From NCBI GenBank assembly GCA_039720395.1, contig CM077826.1:32174810-32238809 (forward strand): DNA of 64,000 nt, written 5' to 3'. Each line of letters starts with the position of its first letter. The first letter of the stretch is position 1. The DNA comes from Liquidambar formosana. Lineage: Eukaryota; Streptophyta; Magnoliopsida; Saxifragales; Altingiaceae. This document shows positions 22,864 to 37,500 of the stretch, one piece after another. The notes beneath the pieces are model-generated. The model saw only the letters and a list, made by a program, of their open reading frames with translations. It ran no database searches and was not told the DNA's origin. Position numbers and translations under genes: made by a program.

Positions 22864-24210
22864 TATAAATAAATAATAAAAACAACCGTGTGGAAGCATC
22901 CATGTGGATGTTCCCACTTCCCAGTAACTATAATTCCACACCTGTCATTTTTAACAATAATCCACGCGCATAGCACGTGCAATAATTAGCACACCACCAG
23001 TGGGCTTAGTGAGTGTATGATGATTTTCAGAAATTATGAATGGAAGGAAGTTTGATAATGATAATCACTTAAGAGTATGCCATTATCCTTGTGAGGAAAG
23101 ATGAGCTGGCTCCTATTATTGTTGAAGTTGAAATACTATAATGGAGGTGATGATAAGTGGGTCCAAGGGGCGTGAGTAGGGCCCACGTGTCCAGAAGTTC
23201 ACAGCTAATCACCTATATATGTAAAGAATTAAATTGGGCACTTAATTTGATAATGGACCGCCTCACATGACAAAAATGACGTCTACTTTGTTGGTGCAAT
23301 GTGAAATAGCTAGAAGTGGTTGAAATGATGTAAATACCTATGCAGGCATTGCTAGGAAGGCTTTGGACCACCATTCAATGGGTCCATGAATATATTAATA
23401 TCTGTTAGAGAGCATTGTACACGGGGTGGCCTGGTGGAGGGAGGGGGTGCAGGCCACTTATTTAAAAAAACAGTTTTTTACTGCATAAAAATTTTGGTAT
23501 TTTTAATTTTTAATTTTTTTGGTTCTTCACATTTTCCAATTGTAACTCTCTTTTTTCATTTTTTTTATTTTCCTTACGTATAAATTACTCTTACTCCCTT
23601 TTATATCACAAAACTGTAGTCTTTCTAATTGTACCATTTTTATTATCAATATTTATGTCTTGTATTAATTATTAAGGTCAATTTTTTTCATTTTTTCATT
23701 TTTTGGGTTCTTCTTGTTGTCTATTAGGAAAAAAGAAAAAAAATAATCGGTAGAAGGTTACTTCAAAAGATTCTTTAATTTATAGAGTAAGAAAAAAAAT
23801 ACAAACATCTAAACAAAAGTCAACCCTGGTAGAGAAAATTATGAGATCCACCACTGATATTTGTACAGACTAGATACGATGCTTTGAATCTTGTAAATCA
23901 AAAGCATTGACTTTTACACCTCCACTTGGAACCATCATAATAGTTTCATACACATATAGTTCATTTCAATTCCGCGTGAAAAATAATGGGCATATTGAGC
24001 CATGTTATCATAAAATGATTTCTAGAAATTTGATATTAGTAAATGCAAAATTTTTAAAAAAATTATCATTTGATATTTCTTAAGAACAAGCTATTTGGAA
24101 AAAATATAAATAAACAATTAAAGAAAAACGCAACTAAACAAATTGTCTAATCTTTTTTCCTTTCTACTACTCTAAGAATAATGACTATCACAGGACTAAT
24201 TATATGTTAA
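22864..24210. other. Intergenic DNA, no supported gene
   Basis: Nothing coding was recognised. Short T-rich tracts occur near 23510-23700. Confidence 0.45.
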
Positions 24211-24507
24211 GTTGGTTGTCCAATTCGAAATTAAACAATTGAAGTAATGGTATATAGGGTTGAAAACATAAATCTATCACCTTATATTAGAATATTTTAA
24301 AACGTTGTAGTTATCACTATAGTTGATGTTCGTAAAATCAATTTTAAGGAATTTATGAAATACTGCTATTTTGAATTGCCACTCTTATTTGTGATAATAA
24401 CTATTAATTTCATGAATTTGTTAATTTAAAATGATGGAGTGTACTTTTAATACTATATAAAATTTATTGAATTATTTAATTTCGAATTGGACAACCAAAC
24501 AGGCCCT
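24211..24507. mobile_element. MITE family A, copy 2
   Basis: It carries TTGGTTGTCCAATTCG at the left and GGACAACCAAACAGGCCC at the right, with the shared interior blocks ATAAATCTATCACCTT and TTGCCACTCTTATTTGTG. The left end lacks a few terminal bases. Confidence 0.82.
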
Positions 24508-25433
24508 AATTCCTTGGGCTTGAAAATTTTTAATCTAAAACATTTATCGTAAGTGAATTCCTCATGAAGCCCACAAATCAACGGTGATTGAGTGATTGTA
24601 TATAAAAAAATGTAGGGTTCTAAATTAAAATCCCATCATCCTAAGTACTTGGAAAAAAAAAAAACGTTTATATATATATATATATATATAGTTTTGATCA
24701 TATACGTGATATCTTATATGATTACGATCATTTATAGATGATATGATGATCGTACAGAGCAATTAGGAATATCCTGTACTTGAATAAAACTTTATCTCTA
24801 TATATTTATATATATCTGTAAGAAAAAAGAAATGTTAATATATACAGTCCCTATTGAAAGGTGTAACTGTATCCCACTTTAAGTAAAGGAGATCAGATTA
24901 GTGTGAAAAGGGGACTAAAATTTCCGAGCTTTTGTCTATCGGGTTTGTGGACAGGATATTTTTGGCCTTTCCCATTTAGAAACCACAGTTTTTCTTCACC
25001 ACTCAACCGCCCTTTTTTCCAGCGACCGTAAATGTTCATTCAACCAACTTACACGTGAATTGGTCCTTCTCTAAACGCAAATGTGTAGCATCGCATGAGT
25101 GTTAAGAAACTCGTGAACGCTATGCCCTTTAATCTAAATTTTAATGCATATGTCCATCGTGATGACATGAATATAATATACAGGATTTGTTATTTTTAAG
25201 TGCTACTCATCAATAATTTGTATCCCTAATTTTTGTTAATAGTTTGATTGTTACTTACATCATCGCATGAATTTTTACGCATTCTCTAAATATGCATGTG
25301 CCACCTTAATAATCATGTAATTAATTGGAGAAAAATATTAGAAATAGAAATTAAAGAATAATAGCATTCTTCCAAAAAGAAAAAAAAAATTGGAAAAGAG
25401 AAGAAAGATTGAAAACAGAGTTGAGAAGAATAG

Positions 25434-25472
<39 letters not shown>

Positions 25473-27605
25473 TGTTTCCCAAGGTGTTCCCAAGGCTTCG
25501 TTCAGAATTAATCCTTCGAGATATTGCCGAGTGCCGTAACGGAACCTCTCCCAAAAAAAGAATAACAATATTTTATTTATTAACTCATTCATCTAAAAGT
25601 ATATTTATATTTTATAAGAAGAAGGAAACAAAGGCATATACACATAGAGCCTGCAATATAAGACCAAAACCCAACATCTACTCTAAAAGGACCTATATTT
25701 TAAAGGGATGATAGGGGCTTACATACGATAGGAGTACTTAACACACAATGGAGGTATGACGAAGCCCAATTATTCATTGAGTTTTTAATTTTTTACTGGT
25801 TACAAGGATCGTTCGGAAATTGGTACATGAGTCATATATCATCTCATTTACTACGTGAGTTAGGTGGAAAACTGGTACAAGGAGCGGGGTAATTAAGTAG
25901 CATTTTATATTTTACCTTATTTTAATTATATTTTTAATTTGACGCTTCAATTATCACATTAGTTAAGCAAGTAGATTTAAACAAATGATAAATTTGAGTT
26001 AACAAGTTGTGCTATCAAGCTAATAGTACTCTTAGAGAGGATAAAAGAATGTTAATCACAATCGAGTGGGTTTTTCATGTAATTATGACACAATTATAAG
26101 ATATCACGAGCTAATATAATAAAAAATAAAATAAAAATGTGGGACTAAAATGTATTTTAACAATTCTATTTCATATCGCTGTTATTGATGTTGCGGTATG
26201 TGAGAGTCTTATGATATTGGTCAGCAGGATTGACCATGGGGTTCAGAGGGTTATGTTAATCCTTAATTACTACGGGTGTTATTTAAGAGAACTGGACCGT
26301 CAGAAGACTTTGTATCTTATTCTCTTTTTTCGTCTCAGAAGTCTAGTGAAATTATATGTGTGATATGGACATACCTCAATTAGAGGGAATCATGTAAATT
26401 TCTGTATTCTTATTTCTTTAATTTTTTTTTTCCTTATTAATCGCTATGTGCAGTAGAAAAAGATTAATTTCTTCCGACAATTGATATGTAACATCACATC
26501 ATTAACTGTATGACAATTAGATATAACTTTTTCTCATTACAACCGTGACGATTGGACCATTAGATTGTGATTTGTATGTTTGTATATGGATGACATGCAC
26601 CCATCGAAGGATGATTGGATGTGATTACCCGTTACCACTACTGCAATGGAAGTGACGTCAACGCGCATATAGACGCGTAAAGTTAAGCCTACGAGCTGCG
26701 AAGATTCCACATTTCAAGAAGAACTGAAACCGGTTACTGTATCAATGCTTCACGCAAAACGGTATGGGACTTTCAATGTCACAAAAGAACCGTCAGGCGT
26801 GGATTTAAAAGAGCTCTAAACCCCAATCTTATAGAAGGTGTCTGGGAGGAAAAAAGGACTCAGCAAGATTTCTTTCCTTTTCTTTCCTTTTTTTTCTACC
26901 CACCTCAAAAGAAATGCATTAATTTATATATTAATCTTTTGAACTGAACTTTGTCCTTTGCCTTTTATTTGTTCTTTTTATTTTATTTTTCCAAAATGGG
27001 GCATCAGCAAAGAGGCTAGCTAGCTAAGTAGCTACATACAATTTCCGAGTGTCTCGTATGTTCAGCTGTCCTACTGGACTCCATCCTGTTTGGATACAAA
27101 TAATTGCATGTAAACAAAGTTTTGGGACCAGCTTCTTTATTAATAAAAATCGAACCGCCTATGATCTTTAGTTTCTTTCTATTAATTTAATCTACTGATT
27201 CTCCTTCAACAGCTAACATGCTCCACTCGAGTCTTCGTTTGCATCATCATGAATAAAGAAGACATTTTTTTCCATGATTTTTTTTTTTTTTTCAAATGGG
27301 GTCATACAAGAGTCCGAAGTGCATGCATAACTATGACACAAATATTTAATCTAATGGCACTTGAATTTTGTTTCAAAATCATCAGGCTTTGTGATCGTGG
27401 TGATATCTCTTTTGTTGGGAAAATTTAACGAATTTAAAACTTGACCCCTATTATTTGAAATAAATGGGTTTGGGGACCTATCACGTGGTGTAGGCCATGG
27501 GATGCGAGTCGGTACCAAAGACAAAAAAACCAAGAAGTTCTAATAAATAATGCACCTCCTCTCAAACAATGGCAAAGAAGTCAAAAGGACCCTTTGCTTT
27601 CCTAT
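24508..27605. other. Intergenic DNA with (TA)n microsatellites
   Basis: (TA)n tracts lie near 24670-24691 and 25437-25468. The second is followed by a GC-richer block (25480-25555) that resembles an LTR fragment but cannot be placed. Short frames around 26139-26363 have no family motif. Confidence 0.45.
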
Positions 27606-28046
27606 GGCACTGATTGGTTGCATTTATTTTAGTTTTTTCGCTTTTGCTTTTGCTTTTGAAAGCAAAAAATTGTAAAAGTAAAAAACACTATTTGGTTAAA
27701 GAAACTAAGAAGGACTTTTACAAAGCAAAATGCAAAATATTGGATTTTAAGTAAAAGCATTTAAGATTTGCTTTTAAAAGTTTTTTTTATCTTTCGGATG
27801 AGTTTGACTTTAACTAAAAAAATTCAGCGATTGAGAGAGATTGTGCTTATCCTAAGCTTTCGTTTGGACAACGATGATTCCGTAATGTTTTCCATGACAT
27901 CTAAAAGATTACCGGTAAAATTAATCAATTTTACCGAACACGCTTTTGTTTTTGTTACTTCTACTTAAAAGCAAAAGGTAATAAAGGAAAAAATTACTTT
28001 TCTTACTTCAAAAAAGATCTTTAAAAAAGTGCAACCAAATGGTGCC
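27606..28046. mobile_element. MITE with GGCAC...GTGCC inverted ends
   Basis: The left end GGCACTGATTGGTTGCATTT is inverted at the right as GGCACCATTTGGTTGCACTT. TAT lies on both sides. The interior has many AAAAGCAAAA/TTTTGCTTTT motifs and no coding region. The 3-bp flank suggests a PIF/Harbinger-like element but does not match the usual TWA, so the superfamily is inferred. Confidence 0.75.
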
Positions 28047-30602
28047 TATATAGAGTAAAACACATGTTTATAAGGACAAAATTGCTATTTTAATTGGAAG
28101 ATTAATTGAGAAAGAAGTGTACAATAGATCTTAATAAAAATAGATGAAATGATTATGAAAGAATTGAACTTGGGAATCGAGGGCCGCGGGAGGTGGGTGT
28201 GTGTAATCATGCATGGATGAGTGGGGGCAAGAGTGCATGCGAGTTTGTTTTGCTTTGCTTTGTTTATGGGTCTCTTAACATAACTACAACCATATTGTAA
28301 AAGGCATTTTCTTTTGCTTTTGTGTCTTCTCTTTCTCCTCCCGGCAAGTAAACCATGGATTCCTTTTTGATTCTGAAAGTGAAAGGCTCTCAATTTGCCT
28401 TAATGCTCAATAGATGACAACATGAAACATGCATTATATTATTGAGAGAGATTCAAAGCTCAGAATCATTTTATTAGGTAGGTAAGCTCTACGAAGGGTT
28501 TCTTGTGGTATTTCCTTTTCCTTGCTTCTTTTCATATTTTAATTGAAGAAAATATATAAGAAAAATCAAATGAAGATAGTGCATAATTAAATAAATTCCG
28601 ATATCTTCAGATCATACCCATCACCTAAAGTATATAAATATCGATCATTGATTAAAATGATTAACTTTATATAATTTTATATTGATTACCTTTAAAATAT
28701 TTCTACATTTTCCTAGTTACTGCTTTCGGATCTTCTTTGGCTTGTTCTACATCTTACAGTTGTAAGATAAAGTCATCTTCTTAGAAGGCACTCCGGAGGC
28801 GTACGTGGCCTGCATGTGGTGTGAATATACTAGTGACACTAAACATAATTCATTTATGATTAGTTTGCAACTTGAAGAAGAAAAGAAAAGAAAAGAAAAG
28901 CAAAGAAAAGAAAAGAAAGAGGAAAAGAGAAGATAAAATAATACTCGAGCAATTTATTTGTGTTTACCCAGCGGTTTGGTCCTAGGTATTGCTTCTCATG
29001 AGTCATTGTTATGATTCCTCACAATTATCATTGCCTATGTGGTAGTGAGACGTTTCATATAGAGAGTCAAGAGATTAGTTTGAGTTAAAATCTCAAAAAA
29101 ATTAAGGCTTATATAGGATACCCCTAATTATTAATAAAAATATTTTGAAAAAAATCTAAGTCCACTGTTCCTGAATCCATTGAGAGAAATCAAATAATAC
29201 TTTGAAATTTTAGTAAACAATAATCTGATATACCAAGAGGCTAAAACGACCTTATATATAATGGGTAACCCTTGTTGAACAAGGAATAAAAAACTACGGA
29301 GTAAGTAAATATCTATGAAATAGCAAGAATTGCCTGCGATTACCGAAATGATAAAATTTCATTTCACGAGAATTTGACTTTCTTAAAAATTGAATTACCC
29401 AAATTGTTTTTTTCAAAATAATAAAAATAGGGGGATTTGGTCATAACTCACTAATATGAGACTTATTTAGCATTTACTCAACCAACTTTTATATTAATTC
29501 AATTAGTCCAATTGACATTAATCTGACAAAAATACCCTTCTCACTGAAGAGGGGGAGTCGTTTTTATCCAAGCCTACCCGTGAGCTCTCTCTTGTTGTCG
29601 AAGTTTGACTGCTTCTAGCAATTTTTTGACTTGGCAACTACCTTCTCCATCTCTAGCGATCGCACCCTAACTGAATTTGAGCCCTTTTCTACTTCAACCA
29701 AATTTCTCGAGGACCATCAATGTCTTCATCCTTCCACTTCAATCCTTCAGTTCGAGAATGTATATCCACTGGCCTATGCTCTACGTAGATAGAAGGCTAT
29801 AGACTGTAGTCGGTCACATGGGGTTTTGATCATGCCTCAAAATTCAAAAATAGCCCAAACAAAACCATGAAGGTTTCAGTAGGTTTTGAACTTTGCAGGC
29901 AAAGCTATGGGAGTTTTCCTTATAGTGATGTCATGCCTATTAAAATATCGAAGCTTACTCTTACCACTAGATACCCCCTTTTTTTCTTTTCCATTTTTTT
30001 TTTCTCTTTTTCCCCTGTTTATTATTCTATCTTTATTAGAAATGCAAGAGCAAAAATAATAACCCCCCCCCCCGGTTTACCTTTAAAATTATCTAAGGAA
30101 ATATGTTGGGAACAATCCTAACTTTGTAAGAAGTTGTCGCAAACCTACATGCCTAAGTAAAGAAACACCATCATTAAGTATATCACCAAATCCTAAACTA
30201 TTACAAACCCTAACTTTCGAAGTAGTAAAATTTTATTACTTTGTTATAAAATTTTACTACTTCGTTGTAAAATTTATTTCGTAAAACAATAAAATTTTAC
30301 TACTTTACTATAAAATTTACTACTAAAGTAGTAAAATTTGACTACTTTCTACTACTTTAGAAAGTAGTACAATTTTACAGTTTTATGAGTATTATGTTAA
30401 ACTGTGTCAAATAGTAAAATTTTACGATTTTAATTTTTTTAATAATTACCTAATCAATATGGATATTTTTTTGAAGATGTCGCCGAGTGGGTTTTAAAAA
30501 TATAATTTTTTTAAAAAACAGATATGTATATTATAAGTTATAATTTTTTAAAAATTATAATACTACAAAGTTAAGTTAGTTACATAGGATGCCCTTCATA
30601 AC

Positions 30603-30633
<31 letters not shown>

Positions 30634-32863
30634 TGCCCTTAGTAATAATAAGGGCAAACTAGGGATTTTTAAAAAATGTGTGATTAATTGATAAATAAGT
30701 TTAGTTTCATTGACTAATTGACTTAGAAAAACTCATACTTGATTAATTGCCAATATTTTACTAAAAAATGGACTATTCACCACTTTCCCCATAAGAGTCC
30801 TTAACTATTAAAAAAATTAATAATAGCAATAATAATTCATCAGATAATTGTAATTTATCGAGCTTCCTTATCCTAGCCAGCTTGGTAAGAGTGTTTTCCT
30901 CTCTAACTCTCTTTTCTTTCCTAATTAGGATGGAATTACGGAAAATAGGAACTTCCAAAGCTTTTGTTTTCTTTCTTGACTCTCTCTTTTCTTCTTCTGT
31001 CTCATCAAACAGACTGTAAACGAATACTATGTATTAGGAGATCATCAACACTTAAACAAGATCTTTTACATTGGCGAGTGTACGTGAGGAATCATACCCT
31101 TGGCATTTGTCAAAGTAGATTTTTGAGGTTGACATGCACAGGGAGGGTCTTGGAGAGAGATTATTGACAACTACAGAAAACTAAACTCCGTAATAGGTTA
31201 TTGATTTATCATCCAATAAGAATGTTGCGAGTAGTGGTTGAAAAAGTGGTTCACTGGTGCACGTGTACGTTATTGAAATTAATGAAGAAGAAGTAAAGGA
31301 TAATGGAGAAGTCAAAAATTGGTTGGTTGTTGCAGTTGCAATCATTTAATCGAAGCTGTAGAATTAGATTTAGTATTCGAGTTATAATAATTGTTCTCCC
31401 CATCTTCTTGTTAGGCGGTATTTTTATATGGAAATTTGACCGACTAAATCCTCACACTAATCCACCGCATATATCCCATATAGTATTTGGCACCAATTAA
31501 TGGTGCAAATTTTTAATACACTCCTCGTAGAATCACAGCATTAACAAGTACCCATCATCTAGGTCACCTTATGGGATTTGTTTAATGATAAGTTGAGTCT
31601 TGATAAGCGTCTTTAAAGGTATAGGTCAAGTGTTTGAACCCATAAAAGCATTATCGATCTCCTTTAGGGTTTACCAAGGCCCTAAGGATTTGATAATTTT
31701 GCGGTACGTGCGGAATGAAAGAGTTGCATAAGTGGAAGAATTGTTGGGGCAAGAGCCTAAACTCCCATAATCTAGGCATACTTTAGTACTACTTGGCGAT
31801 AAGCCTTGTCATAATATATAGGATGTAAAGTGTGAGCAAATTGATTAACAATGGGATAATTAACCTTTAAAATATTTCTCAACGTAGGAGAACTTTATCG
31901 AGGACGCTAGTCAAAGTTCATTGTTAGTATTTTAACAATTTTGCACCCTATCATATAGAATAGATTCTCTAAAATTCGGTTTGGATCCCGGTAAGGTAAG
32001 AGAGAAAAAAAAAAAAAAAAATTTAAATTGCCACCAGCTCACAAGTTCACAAGACTATATATGTGTACGCAACAGCCTTCGTTGGGAAACTCACCCACCA
32101 TCCCAGGTGCGCGACCCAGGTCGGGTCCGGATTAGTCGGGGCGAAGCTCCGGATACCGGCGGGGAACCAAAACAAAAAAAGAAAAACCTATCCGTCATTT
32201 GTTCGAGAAGTAGGACAGTAAAGCTGATACCTGTAAAGAGTAGCCAAGAGAGGCTAGCAGGGGTCCTTTTCAATCGTGAATGAGCCAACCTCACGTTGAA
32301 CAAGGGTGTATCCTCCAAACAAGGTTGAACACTTAAAACTAAACAGTGTACGGGGCCGTGCCATGTTGGCGACTACACAATTTCAATAATAATAATAAAA
32401 GAAGAAGAAAATTGGTTGAGGACTCTACATTGGTCTCGTCCTCGTCCTTGCTGGATGGTAGGTGTAGTGAGTAGTGAGCAGTGAGTCCTACTGAATTCTA
32501 ATCCAAACCCGTGACACATTGATTATTCAAAGAAAGATAAAAGCAAAAATAAATACAAGAGTTCAAACGAAATTACCAAAAAGGACGCAGCTGCACGCGT
32601 CTGACACTGCCAAATATCATGCAACAAAGTCCCCTAATTTGGATTGCTTTCTCCTTTTCTACCAAATATCATGCAAAAAAGGGCGCTGTCATAAAAACAG
32701 TGCCTTGTCTAATTTCTGGTAAAGTTACAATCGGAGTGGCGATATGCTGTCAAGAGCAGAGCCTTGTGTTCTCATGAATCTTAAACCCGCCCTATTTTTG
32801 CTTCTAAATACACTACTCTTCTATTAACCTAGGTTTTTTCAAAGTTTGATTTTCTTTTAATTA
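28047..32863. other. Intergenic DNA with simple repeats
   Basis: An (AAAAG)n tract lies near 28878-28919. AT-rich repeats of GTAGTAAAATTTTA and its complement fill 30230-30420. A C run lies near 30063-30074 and an A run near 30602-30630. No host gene can be supported. Confidence 0.5.
32020..32190 (+). mobile_element. Possible SINE 3' portion
   Basis: A GC-rich block (GGGAAACTCACCCACC, then TCGGGTCCGGATTAGTCGGG and CCGGATACCGGCGGGGAACC) ends in an A-rich tail, in otherwise AT-rich DNA. From memory such blocks recur as short retroposons in several eudicot genomes. A clear A box, B box and target duplication were not found, so this is tentative. Confidence 0.4.
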
Positions 32864-33146
32864 GAACTGTGCAATTCAAAATCAGATAATTTCATAAATT
32901 TTATATATTATTAAAGAGACAAATCATCACCTTGAATTAAAATATTAGAGTCATTACTTTAATTGAAGTTAAAGATCAATTCCTAAAAACTCATGAAATA
33001 CTGTTATTTTAAATTCTCGCTCATCATTGTGATGATGATTACCATTTTATTAAATTTGTCATTTTAAGATTAAGGATTTGTGTTTTTGATTCTATGCAAA
33101 ATACTTTAAATTGTCTAATTTCGAATTGAACACCCAAACAGGCTCT
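32864..33146. mobile_element. MITE family A, copy 3
   Basis: The right part matches the family (AATTTCGAATTGAACACCCAAACAGGCTC) and the interior has AAATCATCACCTTGAATTAA. The left end is more diverged. It lies about 1.4 kb upstream of the BGAL1-like start codon. Confidence 0.72.
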
Positions 33147-34300
33147 TATTGAATAGTGCTTACTAAAATTCATATCGAATTTGGCAAATACATTAGTCTA
33201 GTTTTAATATATTTTGGACATGAGAAATATTAATGTTACGATTCAATTCAAGTAGGCTGTGTATTGGCTAATGCATAATCGTAGTCATAAGAATTTTTTT
33301 TTTGAAGAACGTGAATAACTTAAGCCTACTTCCATTAAGATTTGAGGTTAGAATGGTTTTGATTTAAACTAGATGAGTACGATAAAAATATTTAATGCAA
33401 TAAATGTGATGATGTAACGTATATTTTGAGTTGTATAGATTTATGCCTTGAAATGATTTGAAAAAACATAAAATAAAAATGAAGAGCTAAAGGAACGGTT
33501 AAAGGCGACCACATTGTAGACAACTTAATCCGACGCGCTGTGTTGGCGGGTGACACTCCTCAAACATTAGTATATCGGCCGATAAATAGGAACCGACCGT
33601 CTCAGGATTGAGAAACCAAGGTTCAAGGAGAATCTTTGTGCGTGTAAAAAGACTAAAAGGTGAAAGAAACGCATTAAAAGGACCACCTCGATTTACTTCG
33701 ACAGCCAAACAGCACTTTTAACCTTAATTACCGTTTTAAATAAAAAAAAGGAAAATAATTGAAAGTTAAAATTAAGTTAAATTATAATAATTTTTTTAAT
33801 TATTTAGCCATTTTTCATATAATCCTCAAAAAAACAAATGAGTGGAATGTTTTTAAATAATTTACAAATTTAGTAATTAATTTCATCGTTAATTTCTGTT
33901 TAAAACATAAGACAAAAAATTGTTGCAAACCATCATTAATTTTACAAAAGTCAGTTAAATGTGGTGCTAATTGTTAATTTTTTATAGTATAAGTTATCAA
34001 GAGACATTCTAATTTTTTTTTCTTTAAGAGGTTATATGAAAATGACTAAACATTAGATTGAGGTTTTTGTAATTTACCTTTCAATTAAGATCATTAACGC
34101 TGCTTAATAAATAAGTAGATAAGCTCCAAAAAACAAATTTGAAAGCAAATTAATTAGTAAAAGTGAATAACTAATTAGTACTGTAAATACCTGGGAAAAA
34201 AGACCAAATGCTCCGTAATTAGATGAAGCTCTGAGTTTGATCGAGTGAGGCCAAAATTTAGGTCCCACTTTCACTTCCAGACCCCCCCATCTTCAGCGTT

Positions 34301-34307
34301 TATAAGG
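34301..34307 (+). promoter_or_regulatory. Candidate TATA box of the BGAL1-like gene
   Basis: TATAAGG lies 271 bp before the ATG. It is followed by a pyrimidine-rich leader (CT repeats at about 34385-34475), as is common in plant 5' untranslated regions. A transcript start about 30 bp downstream would give a leader of about 240 nt. I saw no more specific regulatory element. Confidence 0.55.
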
Positions 34308-34571
34308 AGCAACAAAGAGCTTCATTTGCAAGTACTATCCCCATATCCATCCACCATTAATCCACACACCTTGCCCTGCATATTTCTCTCTCATTTTTTC
34401 TCACTTTCTCTCTCAAGAAAAAGGGTGGCTTTCAAGGACAAGAAAACACAACAGCTGTTTCCCTCTCTTTTTTTCTCTCCTTAAACAGGGAAGTATAGAA
34501 TAAAGTGCAAGAGAGAGAGAATAATAAGGAAAAAGGCCATTGCTTTGTGCAGGAGAGAGCGGGGGGTTTTC

Positions 34572-37500
34572 ATGGGGTTGATGCCTGTAATGTGGAGACT
34601 GGCTGTGGTGGTGCTGGTTTCATGGGTTTGTTTTTGCTCCTCTGTTACAGCCTCTGTGTCTTATGACCAGAAGGCTCTCATTGTCAATGGGCAGAGAAGG
34701 ATCCTTATTTCTGGATCCATTCACTACCCAAGAAGCTCCCCTGAGGTACTACTCCAAATGTACTTCGTGGTCTCTCTGTTTACTTCATTTTCTTGGGTTT
34801 TCAGTACATGGGTCTCTCTCTATATCTATGTATGTGTTTGTATATATATATGAGGGAAATATTTTTTGGGTCGTTGCAGATGTGGCCAGATCTTATTCAG
34901 AAGGCAAAAGAAGGAGGTTTGGATGTGATTCAGACTTATGTTTTCTGGAATGGGCATGAACCTTCACCTGGCAAAGTACTGGAAAATTTCCCGCTTTTTG
35001 ACGATTTTTTTTTAAAAAAAAAAATTCAAGTGCTAAATTTTTTTTATTTATTTTTAAATTTTTAAATTGATTGAAATAGTAAAGTTTATGTTTTTTCTTT
35101 GTTGCAGTATTATTTTGAAGGGAGATATGATCTGGTTAAATTTATCAAGCTGGTGAAGCAAGCAGGCCTTTATGTTCATCTCAGGATTGGACCTTATGTT
35201 TGTGCTGAATGGAACTTTGGGTAATTGTAAAAGTTACCTAATTGCTCAAAATAGAAAAAAAAAAAAAATCTGTTTTTGCTGTAATGTATTGATTTCTTAA
35301 GCAACTTTTCCTCTTAAATTTCAGGGGTTTCCCAGTTTGGCTAAAATATATTCCAGGCATCAATTTCAGAACAGATAACGAACCTTTCAAAGTAGGCAAC
35401 ATGATTCTTACACCTGAAGTTTCCTCAAAAAAAAAAAAAAAAAAAAAAAAAGGATTTTCCTGTTCTCTTGATGTGATTGATATATTTTTCAATTAGTTTT
35501 GAACCCTAAATTGCTATAATGAAGGTACAAATGCGTAGATTTACGACGAAAATCGTCAATATTATGAAAGCAGAAAGATTATTTGAATCCCAGGGTGGTC
35601 CAATAATTCTATCTCAGGTAGTCAAACTAGTCCATTCTAATCTTTCCATTTTTACAATGCATTGCTTTAGTTATGTTTCTTCAATTGAATCCAAGTGGAT
35701 ATGTTTTAGCATGCGGATCATTTGATAAAAATGAGGATATAAACTGAAGGAAATATCTTTCCATGAAATATTTTCTATAGATTGAGAATGAGTATGGACC
35801 CATGGAGTACGAAATTGGTGCGCCTGGTCAAGCTTATACCAAATGGGCAGCAGAAATGGCTGTGGGTCTTGGCACTGGTGTCCCATGGGTCATGTGCAAG
35901 CAAGATGATGCCCCTGATCCTATTGTAAGTGTCGCCAGACATTTTCTCATTTTTTTTCCCTATTACCTTTTCTTGTCATGTTCTCAAATCTATTCTTGAT
36001 GGTTCTCATGTTCTGTTCCCTCATCCTTAGTGGGGTTGTTAGTTAATTGTGTTGTCTCCTTCTGTGGTCATGAATGATATGAATTTTTATTTCTACTGCA
36101 CATGGCGTGCTCTTTCTCAGTGCTACCTGTTATGCTTGTCTTTACTTATTTCCCTTTGGATTTTGAGTATTGTACTAATGGATTGATGACCATGTCTCCT
36201 GGTTAATTATAGCCACATCTGTTTCAACTTCCATTGGAAGTGGTGCAGAAGAACACTCCCCCCTCCCTCCCTCCCCCAATTATCAGCAAGATAAAAAATA
36301 AAAAATGAAATAAAATTTTTACCAGTTGTTCTGCATCTATTAATTTGGTTGGACTTTTCATCTATTAAAAGTCTATGATCTTCTTATCGCGCCATTGTGT
36401 TAGGTGATGAATTCTTAGTTTCTTACTAATAATATTATTCCTTGTATTTTTGTTTAATGTGAACAGATTAATGCCTGTAATGGTTTCTACTGCGACTACT
36501 TCTCTCCAAACAAGCCTTATAAGCCCAAGATTTGGACTGAAGCCTGGACTGGCTGGTAAGTATGCATACTTGTCTCCTGGACATTATTTTCTGTAATTTT
36601 TACCAATTACAACCACAACAAGATCATGAGAAATCATGAGTTATTTCCTGACTGATTAATTTTTTTTACTTCCTTCTGTATTGCCTGTAGGTTTACTGAG
36701 TTTGGGGGTCCAGTTCCTCACCGTCCAGCTGAAGACTTGGCATTTTCAGTTGCAAGGTTTATACAAAAGGGGGGATCTTTCATTAACTATTATATGGTCA
36801 GTTACTTGTTTGTTGTATTTACCAAGTGAGTGCAACCCATGGATAAATTCAACTGATATTTTTTAGTTTGTTTTTATGCTTCTAGTACCATGGAGGAACA
36901 AATTTTGGAAGGACTGCTGGGGGTCCATTCATTGCCACTAGCTATGATTATGATGCTCCTCTTGATGAATATGGTATGCACACAGAATTAGCATAATAGA
37001 GTGGTATTTATATTGGAGTTGATTACCCGGCGTATGGTCTGTAGTCTAATTAGTAGAGACTACAACTATTGATATGCTTCATTCTTATTTGAATTCTTGT
37101 AAAGATAAGGTGGGATCTTGGTTTGCGGACACCTCATGGCTGAGGGGGTGCTGCTGCACCTTCATTATAAGGAAAGGGGCAACTTAGTAATTCTTCCGTT
37201 GTGCTTTCCTGTGAAATAGATGTGTGGTGGTTTGTTGTGATTGTCACAGCATTAAGGTGACCATGATAGTTTAGACAAGCTGAGGCCCTTTGTTTGATGG
37301 GTGACATTTAAATTCTTGTAGGCTAAAGGCTGACCAAAAGATAGCTGCAACCTTCCTATTTCTAGTTTTCCTTCTATTATTTTGGTCATGGGTAATTGTT
37401 ATATTTTTCTAGGGTGAAGATTGTGATTGTTCAGGACAGTTACAACGTCCTAGCTGATAAATTTTTGACAGTACGAGTATCCCATCATGTGGTGGCCCTT

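Noticed and set aside
30230..30420. Array of GTAGTAAAATTTTA-like units as a CRISPR-like or satellite array
   Set aside because: Units are irregular, AT-only and of unequal spacing. It is simple-sequence DNA in a plant genome.
34545..34571. Earlier in-frame start for the BGAL1-like protein at 34545
   Set aside because: That codon is TTG, not ATG. The ATG at 34572 directly precedes a normal signal peptide.
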